A DNA stretch of 64,000 nucleotides from Adiantum capillus-veneris (lineage: Eukaryota; Streptophyta; Polypodiopsida; Polypodiales; Pteridaceae). Each line of letters opens with the position of its first letter. Positions within the stretch are counted from its first letter, which is position 1. Of this stretch, positions 22,799 to 32,764 are shown in pieces. The notes under the pieces were generated by a model. That model was given only the letters and a program-made list of their open reading frames with translations, did not search any database and had not been told where the DNA came from. The translations under genes were made by a program, and so were the position numbers. The DNA is taken from positions 92,359,529-92,423,528 of the forward strand of contig CM043959.1 in the NCBI GenBank assembly GCA_014529385.2, given 5' to 3'.

Positions 22799-23164
22799 CA
22801 GTGAGTCACCCCAAACATCAGAATGAACCAATTCAAGTTTTTCATTTTTTCTTTCATTTCTTGCTTTTAGGAATTTTACCCTCTTTTGTTTACGTTAAAC
22901 ACAATCTTCACAAAACTCTTACTACACTTCTTTCAAATCTTGTAGAATCTTCTTTGATTGAAGTATTTGCATTCCTTTGGCACTCATATGCGCAAGTTGA
23001 TAGTGCCACACCACACTGTCAACTTCTATAGCTGTTGCACAAGTTGAAGGTTGCGTGCAATAGTACACAAGTAAAGTGCACCAACCTTTTCTCCTTTGGT
23101 AAACACCTAAGATCCCTTTGAGATCTTCCAACTCTTGTTTTCGAATGCAATGTTGTGACATCAT
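22799..23164 (-). pseudogene. Copia gag-pre-integrase and integrase N-terminus, core deleted
   Basis: The 22922-23164 frame contains VWHYQLAHMSAKGMQILQSK, a gag-pre-integrase zinc region. It is followed after stops by FCEDCV, RVKF and LELVHSDVWG, ending near 22800 at the first catalytic Asp of integrase. The next minus-strand sequence is already the RT-proximal region, so the integrase core with the second Asp and the Glu is missing. This explains the 4.2 kb length against about 5 kb for full elements. Confidence 0.85.
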
Positions 23165-23182
23165 CCAATTGTCATGTATATA

Positions 23183-23757
23183 TCAAATTTTTGCAAAGAG
23201 AAGGTACATGCCTAACATCCTTAAGCTTCCATTCATTTTTGTTAGTAGTTTTGACACAAGCTTCATTATCTCCCAAGTATACATACACAAAATTACCTTT
23301 CGTGTAATCTTGGAAATGCTACTTGTGCGGTGTTGCATGAAATTGATTTTCATTGATTGAAGTTGACTTATGTTGGTGTAAAAGTCATTTAGGTGTTTTG
23401 CAACTAAACCATTCTCTTCCATCTTTAGATTGAATAAGAGATTCATGAGAAATACCTTATCCGGGATGCCGATGGATTCTTGTAGAGGCCGTCAAGTGAC
23501 TTCATCGAGTCCTCTGAGGTCTTCATCTCCAAAACATTGAATGCCACTGTTGACGCCAAGCTTAACTGGATTTTTCCCACTGCCTTTTGATCAAGGACAA
23601 TCAATGCTTCATCTACCATCGTTGCGGACTTCTTTGCAAGACTACCTAGTGGCAAATAAAGGTCCTTCTGGTAGAGATAGTTTTCAATCTGCATCTTCCA
23701 ATGTTGGTAGTTCTTGGTCGTTGAACTTCTCAATCCTCCACCATTACTCCCACTCAA
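23183..23757 (-). pseudogene. Copia gag, frameshifted
   Basis: The first frame (23443-23757) starts MSGSNGGGLRSSTTKNYQHW and continues with MQIENYLYQKDLY, typical of Copia gag N-termini. The second (23183-23446) contains MNLLFNLKMEENGLVAKHLN and FYTNISQLQ, also gag. The two overlap in different frames, so one indel splits the gene. It starts about 60 bases after the primer site, as expected. Confidence 0.88.
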
Positions 23758-23800
23758 TTCAAGGAATCCTATCCTTGAGATAATTTATCTACAAGCAAAC

Positions 23801-23815
23801 CTTGCTATGATACCA
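23801..23815 (-). other. Primer-binding site, initiator tRNA-Met type
   Basis: The minus strand reads TGGTATCATAGCAAG two bases after the 5' LTR. TGGTATCAgAGC is the classical plant tRNA-iMet primer site; one base differs. Confidence 0.9.
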
Positions 23816-23817
23816 GT

Positions 23818-24559
23818 TGTTAGGAAATATGACGTAGATAATTGAGTAGATAACTTAATGGAGAGAGATAGTTTTCACACATGAGAGATTATAGATTAGA
23901 GAGAGAGAGAGAGACATAGAGAGAAATCATACACAATATACGTGCTTCACATAATATGGGCTACATCCACGGGAAAGCAGCCACTCAATGGCTTTAGTAC
24001 TTCAAAACAAGAAGTGGATTACAAAGGGATTATACCCTTTTGTAGCTCCTGTGTTGTTTCACTCTCACCACCTCACATCAACTTCACAATGCACCACAAT
24101 CCATTTTTGTGTATAGAAGAAGCCTCCTTTTACAGGCCAAAAGGGCTGCCCTCTCTCATGAGAGGCAGTCGTGTGTAGCCGCCCTTGTGTTGACACGTCC
24201 GACTTGGACTCTCCAATGCACCTATGTGTGGACGCCCTTCAGAAGACAAGTCCATCTTGAAATCGGCCACTAGCCATTGAATGCGTCCAGTGGCCACCGA
24301 TTATTGAATTTTGACCACCAACCACTGGTCATTGACTACCGGACATCGGCCAATCAATTGACCATTTTTTGTTCACTTTTCGGTCTATTCCGACAAAAAG
24401 GAATATTTCGGCAAGCTCGAGATTGGCCGTGAAAATTTTGGTTTTTGGTGAGTGATTTTTCTTCACCCACGATAAATTCTCCTCATAATGGGGGACTTAC
24501 AAATGTACAGTTTTTATACAATAAATTACAAAGCGGTAAATCATGCTCCATACTTAACA
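23818..24559 (-). repeat. 5' LTR of Copia element (742 bp)
   Basis: Same ends and internal blocks as 20318-21158. The TATA core is altered (GGCCTGTAAAAGG). It is followed by the right-hand CCTTG duplication at 24560-24564. Confidence 0.95.
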
Positions 24560-25212
24560 CCTTGGACCGATGAGATGGGAGTGGATGACCATGAAACTTT
24601 GCAGGGGTTGGGAAAGCACACTAATCCCCACCCTTGCAAAGTTTCATGGACATGGAAATCATTCTTGATAATCCACGGTGACACAATCACCAATGTTTGG
24701 CCCATTGGGCCCTTTGGCTAGCACAAAGACAAAAATTGATGATTATGTCACAGTGGATAGACGAGACGAGAGAAAATGTCCATGAAACTTTGGGAGGGAA
24801 GGGGAATCAAACTAATCCCCGCGCTTGCAATGTTTCATGGGCATCGTAATCGATCTCGACGGTCCATAGCAACACAATCACCAATTTTTGGGCTTTGGGC
24901 TCGCCGAGGACCCACTGGCCAAAAAAAGTGGCAATTGTGCCACCTTGGAACGACGAGACAGGAGCGGATGACCTTGAAACTTTGCAGGAGTGTGGAGAAA
25001 GCACACTAATCCCCACCCATGCAAAGTTTCATGGGCCGCTTGCAATCTTTCTTGACGGTCTACGGTGGCACAAGTGCCAATTTGTTTCCCATTGGACCTT
25101 TAGCAAGCTCAAAGCCAAAAAAAATTGGTGATTGTGCCACCCTAGATCGACGAGACAAGAGTGTATGGCAATGAAACTTTGCAGGGGTGGGGAAAGTACA
25201 CTAATCTCTAGA
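24560..25212. repeat. Satellite array (part B), continuation after the Copia insertion
   Basis: The monomer interrupted at 20317 resumes here (CCTTGGACCGATGAG), and further monomer starts lie near 24750, 24940 and 25136. One monomer shows the stem clearly: 24589-24613 pairs with about 24625-24649 around an 11-base loop. The array ends near 25212 at a sharp change of sequence. Confidence 0.9.
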
Positions 25213-26473
25213 CCCGTTGTCATGTCGTGGCACATACATAGTGTGAAATAAAAACATTCACCTCACTCTTGATACTTCTCGATGTATGCAAATAAAATCA
25301 ATCATGTACATATTGTGATATATGTTGAAGCGTCTACTGCGGTCATTATCATGTACATACCTATCCGGGGAGTCGTGGCCCTGGATGTGGCGCATTTGCA
25401 TGATTTTCCACTCGACAAGATGCTTAATATGGTTTTACAATGTATATATTCCAACTGTTTCATGGTGGCACACTCATCTCGCCTATAAAGATTGATGCGG
25501 GCAAAAATTGCCAAAAATAGCAACTAACAGGTGCCGTTGCAGGATTGCATGGAAAGTGACCCAAAATGGTATATTGATGGAAAATGATTCTTATCTATGC
25601 TTTTTATGCTTATGCGAGTGATCCCACAAATTTAGGGATTTTTTTGACTCAATTTGCACATCAAAAATGGCATTTTTTGGGTCAAAAATGAGCTGAAAAT
25701 GACCTAGTTTTGATCCAAAGTGGCAAAAGGGCCCAAAAATTGACACATCAGCTAAAAATGCTGTGGGTAAGAGAGAATGGGCTGCTTTTTACAGAAAAAG
25801 ACCAGAAATTTTGCACAACTGTGTATTAGCTTCCATGGTTGCCCAATCTATGTGTGTTGCAGTCCCGCCTCTTCGCAATCTTGTATCTGAGCTTGTGAGG
25901 GAGTGAATTAGGGTTTCCCCTTATCAAAATGGTGTTTGGGCTTCAATATAGAAGCTCTCTTGAATCTCTGCAAAATCAGAAAATGGTCTCCAAGAAGGTG
26001 GAAGCTCGAGCATTCCTTTCGACTGTTTGATGTTACGACTATGTAATTGGGGGCAAGGCTACATGATACCATGAAAGAGGTTTGGGTTTTGATTGAGAAT
26101 TGTGCTTGTATGAGCATTGAGGTTTCATGACTGAAACATTAGTGTCTTTCATTGGTCTTTTAAAGTGAAATTGAATGTGATTTGGTGATCCTCTCATCAT
26201 AATCTCGACTACAAAAACAAGGAGACTCCAAGCACGATATGGAAGAGGGTTTGTGACTTTGCTGTCATGAACGCTCTTAGATTTTTTGTCACCCTTAGAA
26301 AGAGGGTTGGTGATTCTCCACAAACTCTTTTTCACAAAGTGTTTGTGACTCTCATCACAAACTCTCACAGCCAGAGGTTTTGCACCTTCCCAACTAGACC
26401 GCACCCATTCCGACATTTCTGGTGAACCCTACGTGAAGCAGCTGGTGTGGGGGTTCAAATACTTGTTTTGAAA
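25213..26473. other. Unassigned AT-rich region upstream of a gag fragment
   Basis: No domain-bearing ORF was seen; the minus-strand frame at 26039-26416 has no recognisable content. It may contain the leader of the gag that follows, but no primer site or LTR end could be identified. Confidence 0.4.
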
Positions 26474-26701
26474 GGTTTAATTACAAATAATTAAATCTAT
26501 GGATCAACAAGAGCAACAAGGCATGCGTTTTGATCAAGGCACAATGCAAATGTTTCAAGCATTCGCCGTGTTTATGCAACAACAACAGGTTTAATTACAA
26601 ATAATTAAATCTATGGATCAACAAGAGCAACAAGGCATGAGTTTTGATCAAGGCACAATGCAAATGTTTCAAGCATTCGCCGTGTTTATGCAACAACAAC
26701 A
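26474..26701 (+). repeat. 114 bp tandem duplication covering a gag start codon
   Basis: Units 26474-26587 and 26588-26701 differ at a single base (GGCATGCG versus GGCATGAG). Each contains the ATG and the first ~29 codons. The first unit ends in GTTTAA, so its frame stops; the second continues into gag. Confidence 0.95.
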
Positions 26702-27150
26702 GGCTGTAGAAAGAAGGGAGGTGTCAGCAACCAAAGCCCTTCAAGCTATTGTGAACAAAATGGACCAATTTGAAGGGAAAGATGTCACAAAGTTTCTTCG
26801 TGGTTATGTAAAGGAGATGGAGCTACAACAGGTTCTAGAGGTGGACATGACTCGTAGTTTTGAGCTTGTCGTGGTCCCCGAGATTAGAGACCATGTAAGG
26901 GGAATCAAGGAGGAGCATGGAGAAGGTTGAGAGCAATTCAAATTATCCCTAAAGGAGGAATACTTCATGGATGACTCTGTAAGGGTTACAAAAATGACCT
27001 TCTTGGAATGGGTTTCAAAGCCAAAAGAAGTGCTTTCATTGTTGAACAATGAAATGCACAATCCTGGACGTGTGCTTCTTCAAGATAACACTCGAATTCC
27101 TCTGGATCTATACATAATCATAGAATCTGGTCCGAGCCTAGATGATACAG
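26613..27150 (+). pseudogene. LTR-retrotransposon gag N-terminal fragment
   Basis: The frame reads MDQQEQQGMSFDQGTMQMFQ, then VNKMDQFEGKDVTKFLRGYV, and after a single stop (a TGA where TGG, Trp, is expected, about 26928) continues EQFKLSLKEEYFMDD and MTFLEWVSKPKE. This matches the general plant Gypsy gag layout (F-x-G-x-D-V-T-x-FL, then W-x2-FK-x2-L-x-EEY). The fragment ends abruptly near 27150, where oppositely oriented pol sequence begins. Start chosen as the second of two duplicated ATGs. Confidence 0.7.
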
Positions 27151-27776
27151 TCATCCTGCAATGAATTGAAAGTTTTTTGTTTGTCGAATTGTTTGTTGTT
27201 TGGGTCTGTCTTCCTTGTTATCAAATCTACCTCCAAAGGAAAGAATGCTAACAATTTCCTGAGACCATTTGGGTATCATTTCAATATTGAAAAGATACGC
27301 ATCAGGTATGTCATCATCTACTCCTTTAAGAGCTTCCCCGTTTTGTAGCCTTGAAAGATGATCTGCCCGTAGATGAGTTATACCCTTCTTGACCACCGCT
27401 GTGAAGTCAAACTCTAGCAATATAATAAACCAGCGTACAATTCTCCCAGTATTGCATGGTTTATTTACCAGATACAAAAGAGCTTGATGATCTGTGAAGA
27501 ACACAAATTTGTTTGTAAGCAAATAATGCCAAAATTTCTTTATTTCTTTACAGCATAAATCATTCCTAACCCCTCTCTTTCAGTGGTTGTGTAGTTCTTT
27601 TCTGCACTGTTTAACTGTTGGCTTGCATAACAAACTGGAAAATCCATTGTTCCGTCTCCTGGTTGATGAGCCAGAATACTCTCAATTGCATATGCAGATG
27701 CATCAATGTGAACATGGAATATCTTTTCCCAATCTGGTGCTTTAAGTACAGGTGTTGATACAAGGTTTTCCTTCAA
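27151..27776 (-). pseudogene. Gypsy RNase H, truncated at the integrase linker
   Basis: Two minus-strand frames (27540-27776 and 27151-27522) give IFHVHIDASAYAIESILAHQ, NYTTTEREGLGMIYAVKK, FFTDHQALLYLVNKP and THLRADHLSRLQ, the standard Gypsy RNase H order. One indel separates the frames. The sequence ends with NFQFIAG, where the LYKxGKD linker and H2C2 finger should follow; instead the plus-strand gag fragment begins. RNase H removes the RNA strand during reverse transcription. Confidence 0.92.
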
Positions 27777-27779
27777 CTT

Positions 27780-28619
27780 TTAGAATGAAGTTTCACACTC
27801 CTCATTCCAGTCGAAACTGACTAACAAACGATACAGAGGTTGTGCAATGAATGCATACATATATATGAATCTTCTATAATATCCGCAATGTCCCATGAAG
27901 GATTGCACTTGTTTCGCATTACTAGGCATGGGCAAGTCTACTATGACTTTGATTTTGTCTAGGTCAGTAGTTATGCCATTTCTTGAGACAATATGTCCTA
28001 AGATGCGGCCTTGCCTAACCATAAAAATGCACTTTTCCGGGTTAAGACAGATTTGATATGTTCTGCACTTCTCAAATATCTTTTGTAAATGGTCAATATG
28101 TTCTTCTCGTAGAAGAGAGTGTACACAAAGATCATCCATGTATATTTCAAAGAATATCCTCAGGTATTCTTTGAACGCATGAGTCATTAACCTTTGGAAG
28201 GTAGCTGGGGTATTGGTTAAGCCAAAAGGCATAACTCTGTACGCATATATTCCCCATTCTGTGGCTAATGCTGTTTTGTGTTGATCCTCTATTGCAATTG
28301 CTATTTGGTTATACCCTGAAAACCCATCTAGAAAGGAATAAGCCCGTTTCCCTGTCACCCTCTCAAGTACATGTTCTGTGATCCGCAAGGGATAATTATC
28401 CCTTATGGTGGCTGCATTTACTTTTTTGAGGTTCACACACACTCGTAGCTTTCCATTCTTTTTGGGGACAACCACAATGGGTGACACCCAATCTGTGCGC
28501 TCGATTTCGTAGATGAATTCAGCATCCATCAGCTTGTCAATCTCCTCTTCAATTCGTTTAGTAAATGTGTCATTATATGTGTAAGGACGCTGCTTGCTAG
28601 GTTTGGCATCTGATTTCAA
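27780..28619 (-). CDS. Gypsy reverse transcriptase domain, open over 279 codons
   Basis: All RT blocks are present in order: EIERTDWVSPIVVVPKKNGK, LRVCVNLKKVNAATIRDNYP, SFLDGFSGYNQIAIAIEDQH, YRVMPFGLTNTPATFQRLM, EIYMDDLCVHS and GRILGHIVSRNGI. The catalytic aspartates (one in SFLD, two in YMDD) are intact. The frame ends at a stop 27780-27782, just after FDWNEECETSF, where an intact element would run on into RNase H, so one nonsense mutation separates the domains. The upstream junction with the protease ORF is also broken by stops. The first Met is not a true initiation site; RT is made as part of a polyprotein. Confidence 0.92.
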   Translation of the reverse strand: MKSDAKPSKQRPYTYNDTFTKRIEEEIDKLMDAEFIYEIERTDWVSPIVVVPKKNGKLRVCVNLKKVNAATIRDNYPLRITEHVLERVTGKRAYSFLDGFSGYNQIAIAIEDQHKTALATEWGIYAYRVMPFGLTNTPATFQRLMTHAFKEYLRIFFEIYMDDLCVHSLLREEHIDHLQKIFEKCRTYQICLNPEKCIFMVRQGRILGHIVSRNGITTDLDKIKVIVDLPMPSNAKQVQSFMGHCGYYRRFIYMYAFIAQPLYRLLVSFDWNEECETSF

Positions 28620-28686
28620 AGGAATTGTATGTTGGCATATCGATGGATCAACTCCTTTGTAGGATCTCTCTCATTTTGTTTTCTGC

Positions 28687-28980
28687 TCATTTTTTCCTAT
28701 AGCGTTCTTGGCGTCTAGGGTGCTGATTTTTTGCAAAATCATAAAACTTGATATTTGTTGTTTTCTCCCCACGCTCGCTTGAGCTGTCTGAACACTCGTT
28801 ATCTGCATCGTTATTTACCTCCAAATGCTCAGAGGAGTTATAAAACTCTTCTTGTTCTGGTGGTTCTACAATCTCATCTCCTCCTGGTATAAGGCTTACC
28901 ATGTAATAGGGTAGCACATCATAGCCATCCTTATCGCAAATTTTTTTCGTTGGGCTATCTGTAATGGTACAGATATCCAA
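28687..28980 (-). pseudogene. Protease-RT linker, acidic region
   Basis: This frame continues the polyprotein after a stop at 28999-29001. It contains DGYDVLPYYMVSLIPGGDEI and an acidic, Ser-rich stretch (ECSDSSSERGEK), then a basic tail. No known domain. It lies between protease and RT in the expected polyprotein order. Confidence 0.6.
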
Positions 28981-28998
28981 TGTTGCTAGTATGTGTTC

Positions 28999-30201
28999 CT
29001 ATTCCAGAGGTTCTAAGGCATCTTCAAGAAAAGGTTTTGGAATATAATCCTTGTCCTCAATCGCTCTTTCTAAAACGCATTCCTCTCTTTTTAAGCTCCC
29101 ACAATGTGAAGCTCCGCACATCCATATCTCCTTTTGTTGCCCTAACCATGCTGGGAATTCTGACCCTGCCAATGTAGCTGAATCAAACTCTTCCACTGGT
29201 GTCTGGTTTACATCTTTGTAACTGTGGTCTTTCATGTATATTTTGGTTGTAGTCTCGCCATTTCTGAGGTATATGTGGTCGTAACCCCAATCCTGGACCA
29301 TCTTTAATTGTCGCACGAATGGTCTTCCCAAGATGATCTCGTAATTGTTCTTTTTGTCGAAATTGACTATTGCAAACGTATGCTCATACTCCATTCCGCA
29401 CGAGGTGACAATTACTTTTTCTAAGAGTCCTAGAGGCTTCTCCATGAACCCATCTGCCAATTGCAATTTCATTCTGGTAGCTCTCAAAGCCGGTTTTCCC
29501 AAATTTTTCCAGATTTCCTGGGTGGTGATAGTGACTCCTGTTCCACTGTCAAGAATAGCTTCGGAAACTACTCCTTGGAATTCTACTGGTAGCGTGGTGT
29601 TTCCATCTTCTCCCTCGCAATACTCTCGAACCTTGTTTAAACGTACTGGCCTAGTGTTTAGTTGAGGCTTCTCCAATTCTCTGATCCCTTCTTGAAGTTT
29701 CAAGGTGGGGTCTTTTACTCCAAATTTTTCTAAGCATTTGCCTACGGTGGTCCACATATTTGGTCGTAACCTTAGGAGAACTTCGGCTAATGTGATTGTG
29801 CATGCCACATGGGTGGACAATAACTCAATCAACCCTTGTGAATCCATCACTCTGTTAGAGGAAAGTCTTTGAGATGGGATTTCTCTCACCTCAGACTTGG
29901 CTTCATACTCCCCTAGGTAAGAGTGTAGAGTTTTTAGTGAGTTTGGTTGGTTGTGCCCCAAACTAATTGATCCCTGGTCTCCCCCTTGTGAATGCATATC
30001 AAAGTTCATTTGTGATCTTGCCTCAAATTCTTCAATAGGAGGTAAGATCTTATTTTTCTCTTTTCTCGTGCTATTCATGTGGTAGCTCACCCTGTTAGCT
30101 TCGTTGGCATCACGGATTTGCTTCCACATGTCATCTAGATCGTGACAATCCTTACCCATTTCTACCAATGTTTTGAGGCTGAAACCCCTCACTTGTCTCA
30201 T
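28999..30201 (-). CDS. Gypsy protease region, 400-codon open frame
   Basis: The retropepsin domain lies around residues 205-330: VEFQGVVSEAILDSGTGVTI carries the active site D-S-G, and YEIILGRPFVRQL is the ILG-x-PF block. The N-terminal 200 residues are polar and may be linker. After the protease comes a segment with VDQ-like acidic content ending ALEPLE-stop. The frame start at 30201 is a chance Met; the polyprotein continues upstream to 30855 after one stop near 30228. Protease would cleave the gag-pol precursor. Confidence 0.88.
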   Translation of the reverse strand: MRQVRGFSLKTLVEMGKDCHDLDDMWKQIRDANEANRVSYHMNSTRKEKNKILPPIEEFEARSQMNFDMHSQGGDQGSISLGHNQPNSLKTLHSYLGEYEAKSEVREIPSQRLSSNRVMDSQGLIELLSTHVACTITLAEVLLRLRPNMWTTVGKCLEKFGVKDPTLKLQEGIRELEKPQLNTRPVRLNKVREYCEGEDGNTTLPVEFQGVVSEAILDSGTGVTITTQEIWKNLGKPALRATRMKLQLADGFMEKPLGLLEKVIVTSCGMEYEHTFAIVNFDKKNNYEIILGRPFVRQLKMVQDWGYDHIYLRNGETTTKIYMKDHSYKDVNQTPVEEFDSATLAGSEFPAWLGQQKEIWMCGASHCGSLKREECVLERAIEDKDYIPKPFLEDALEPLE

Positions 30202-30227
30202 TTGTTGTATGTGGCGCTATGATAGGT

Positions 30228-30855
30228 TCTCCCTAGACTCAGAGGCATTCATGAGTCTCTCCTTTGTGTCTACTTGTTTCTCTAAAGTTGGTTTGATAGG
30301 GGTTAGAGCTGGTACTTCGTGCCAACTTGCAGGTTTACCAAGCGGGTTTTCTATCAAGGATTGAGTTGTTTCAATCATCTTTCGACACATTTCCAACCTC
30401 TATTTTTCTATATCGGCATATGGATAAGTCATCCATCTTTGCTCTTGGGTTTGGTTGTTTTTTAGTCTGGCTTCGTATGCTTTTAAAAGTGCATCTAACT
30501 GCTCATTTACCTTTTCTGCCAACACTGATCCTCCTGATCCTGCACTTTTGGGTTCTGCTTTTTCCTTGGGTACTATGGTTGCCACAGTGTGTGAGCTCAG
30601 GCTAGCTAGATCCTCTAACCGTTCTAATCTATCCTTGGTGTGTTTTAACTCCTCGGATAGAGCCGTTTGCTCTCGTTCTCTCCTGGCTTTCATACGCGCC
30701 TTTCTAGCTTTCCAAGTGCTTCTCTGATTCTTCATTTCTGAACTTGGGGCATCGGTTTTTGGCTCTTCAATTATGGGTTCGTTCGTCATCCTTTGAGCTT
30801 GGGCTCGTGTCACTGCCTGAATAGGTATTATTGTCTCATTTTCTGACCCCCCCAC
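30228..30855 (-). CDS. Gypsy pol N-terminal segment, overlaps gag in the +1 frame
   Basis: The frame begins MGGSENETIIPIQAVTRAQA, and I-x-A-V/M-TRAQA is typical of the region right after gag in Gypsy polyproteins. A basic/acidic coiled-coil-like stretch follows (ARKARMKARREREQ; LEDLASLSSH). It overlaps the end of gag by about 20 bases and lies one base ahead of its frame. A G7 run (plus-strand C7 at 30847-30853) sits at the overlap, so either slippage links the frames or one G was gained. Confidence 0.75.
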
Positions 30856-32260
30856 TGGAAGGCACTACTTCCAGCATGTTCAAGGTAGTTTTTGCTCCTT
30901 TGCTCGGGTTCTCAAGGCAATCAGGAATTAAATGATTAACTCCACACTCGGTGTAATATGTGTTGACTCTAATGATTTCATCATGAGGACGGTCTCTTAG
31001 CCAATGGTATCCACCACACTTGTAGCAGGGTCCCTTAGGCTGTTGAGGTGCTCCTTGAGCTCCTCTTTGTTGGTATGCATATCTCTGTCCTCCCATGCCT
31101 CCGTTGGCTATGAACAACAATGTTCGTTCATCCAAGCTATATCTTCCTTCTCCTGCTGCCTGTGCAGCTGTTGGTGGTCCTGCACTTCCTATCATGCTCC
31201 ATGATTCTGGCGTTGAGGGTGGATAATAGACAAGATTTGCAAAATATCCATTGGGATCTTTGTAATATGCATGCATAGGCACCAAAGCCTTCTCTTCTGG
31301 TTCGGTTACGGTTGGTGTGTATCTTGTGCCGATTGGTCGTAATCCTGGTAGGGGTGGTTGCTGCCCCAACACTGGTTGTGGTCTTTCTACACCTACAGGT
31401 CCTGGTAGGTTGCCTGCTTGATACCTAGGCATCGGTGGAAGTTGAGGAGATGCTACCTGAGCCTGGGGAGCATAAGGTCTCTCTCTCACATATCCCTTGT
31501 AACATTCCTCTGTCCCATGGTTTGTCCATTTTTGTTCAATAGCACACCACTTTGGCTGTTTAGCCTGAGGTTTGGCGTACAAATTAATCTTTTTTAGCAC
31601 TTCCTCTATAAGTTGCTCTTGGCTTACAGCTACTTCTCCTTTCGGTGCTGTCTTAGCGGACTTGCTTCCACTTTGTTGCGAGGATGAATCGTCATCAAGA
31701 TCCTTGAATTCACCCTTCTTGTAGACCGCACAATTGTCTACAAGGTAAAGAGCATCCTTAGTTAACTCATTTAACGTCGTGCTCCTCTTCGTATGTAAGT
31801 CCTTCTAGAGATCTGCATTCCTTAGTCCTTGAATAAATATAAGCATAAGTCTGGACTGAGTCGGTAGTTCTTCCACAGGACAGAACTTAACATATCTTTT
31901 TAGTCGTAGGGCTGCCTTTCGCACAGATTCTCCATCTTTTTGTTTGAATTTATGGATTTGTGAGACTGTATTATGAGCTATCCCTCTTTATGAGAATTCC
32001 TCAATAAACTCGTCAAACACCTCCTCCATAGACTCAAAGTCTCTACGCTCCATAGAGTCAAACCAAGTAGCAGCATCCTCCTCTAGGGTCAGTCCAAACC
32101 CTACAAATTGGGTAGGGAAGTCTAACGCCTCTTCAGCTCTAATTACACGCACAAAGGCTGCTACATGATCTCTAGGATCTCTGTTTTCAATGTATTTCTT
32201 ATTTACCCATTTTTGCACTTGAGAAGATCTATTTCTATGATGGTCTACAAATCTCATCAT
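30836..32260 (-). pseudogene. Gypsy gag with zinc knuckles
   Basis: The capsid-like part (31988-32260, continuing after a stop to about 31750) reads WVNKKYIENRDPRDHVAAFV, TWFDSMERRDFESMEEVFDE and HKFKQKDGESV, matching Retrotrans_gag layout. The 30836-31600 frame adds a P/Q-rich region and three knuckle-like motifs: CAIEQKWTNHGTEEC, CYKCGGYHWLRDRPHD (last Cys lost) and CGVNHLIPDC. Two or three stops interrupt it. Gag would package the element RNA. Confidence 0.85.
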
Positions 32261-32764
32261 TGGATCTCCTCGTCCTAATCAATATACCTCCTCTGGCCTT
32301 TGGTAGTGGGCTGGTTCCTCTCCCAGTGGTGTTCCTAAGCCATAATTTCTGACGGTTTTTGCAAGAAATGGTTCATCTCTTTATACTCGCTATATGGGTG
32401 GTCTTCCAAGCTCTGTTGACCCTTGAGTTTTTGGCTTACTCTCACCTTGATACTGTGAATAGAGTGGTGGTTCTTGTAAATCCCTTAGCCCTCGTGCGGC
32501 TGGATAACCATCTCGATTTTGGTCTTGTTCTAATGTTGCACTCTGTCGAAGCCATGCCTGCAATGATGGTGGGGTTGCTGGTTGGTTCTGATAGTTGAAC
32601 GTCTATTGTCGGGTAGAATGTGAAGTCGCATCGTACTCTTCTGAAAATGGATTTGTCGATTTGCTAGGGGTGTAAGAAACCCTTGGCACTTCTTCGGGGG
32701 CATATGTTGATGTTTCTAGAACTGTTGCCCTTTCTACCTCCTCTGGGGGAATACGATTGTATTC
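32261..32764 (-). pseudogene. Gag N-terminal linker, broken
   Basis: The minus strand translates as EEVPRVSYTPSKSTNPFSEE and LQAWLRQSATLEQDQNRDGY with several stops, linking the ORF at 32765-33508 to gag. No domain is recognised. Confidence 0.55.

Larger units (their letters stand above)
20318..24559 (-). mobile_element. Complete but defective Ty1/Copia LTR retrotransposon inserted in the satellite
   Basis: Two direct LTRs (20318-21158 and 23818-24559) with TGTTA...TAACA ends, a minus-strand tRNA-Met primer site, a polypurine tract and a perfect CCTTG target-site duplication define a 4242 bp insertion. Coding order on the minus strand is gag, gag-pre-integrase, integrase start, RT, RNase H. 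The integrase core is deleted near 22800, the RT catalytic motif is YVYD instead of YVDD, and there are many stops. It must have been mobilised by a partner, or decayed after insertion. Confidence 0.95.

Noticed and set aside
29345-30727. Plus-strand ORFs opposite the Gypsy protease and gag
   Set aside because: Shadow frames of a clearly recognised minus-strand polyprotein.
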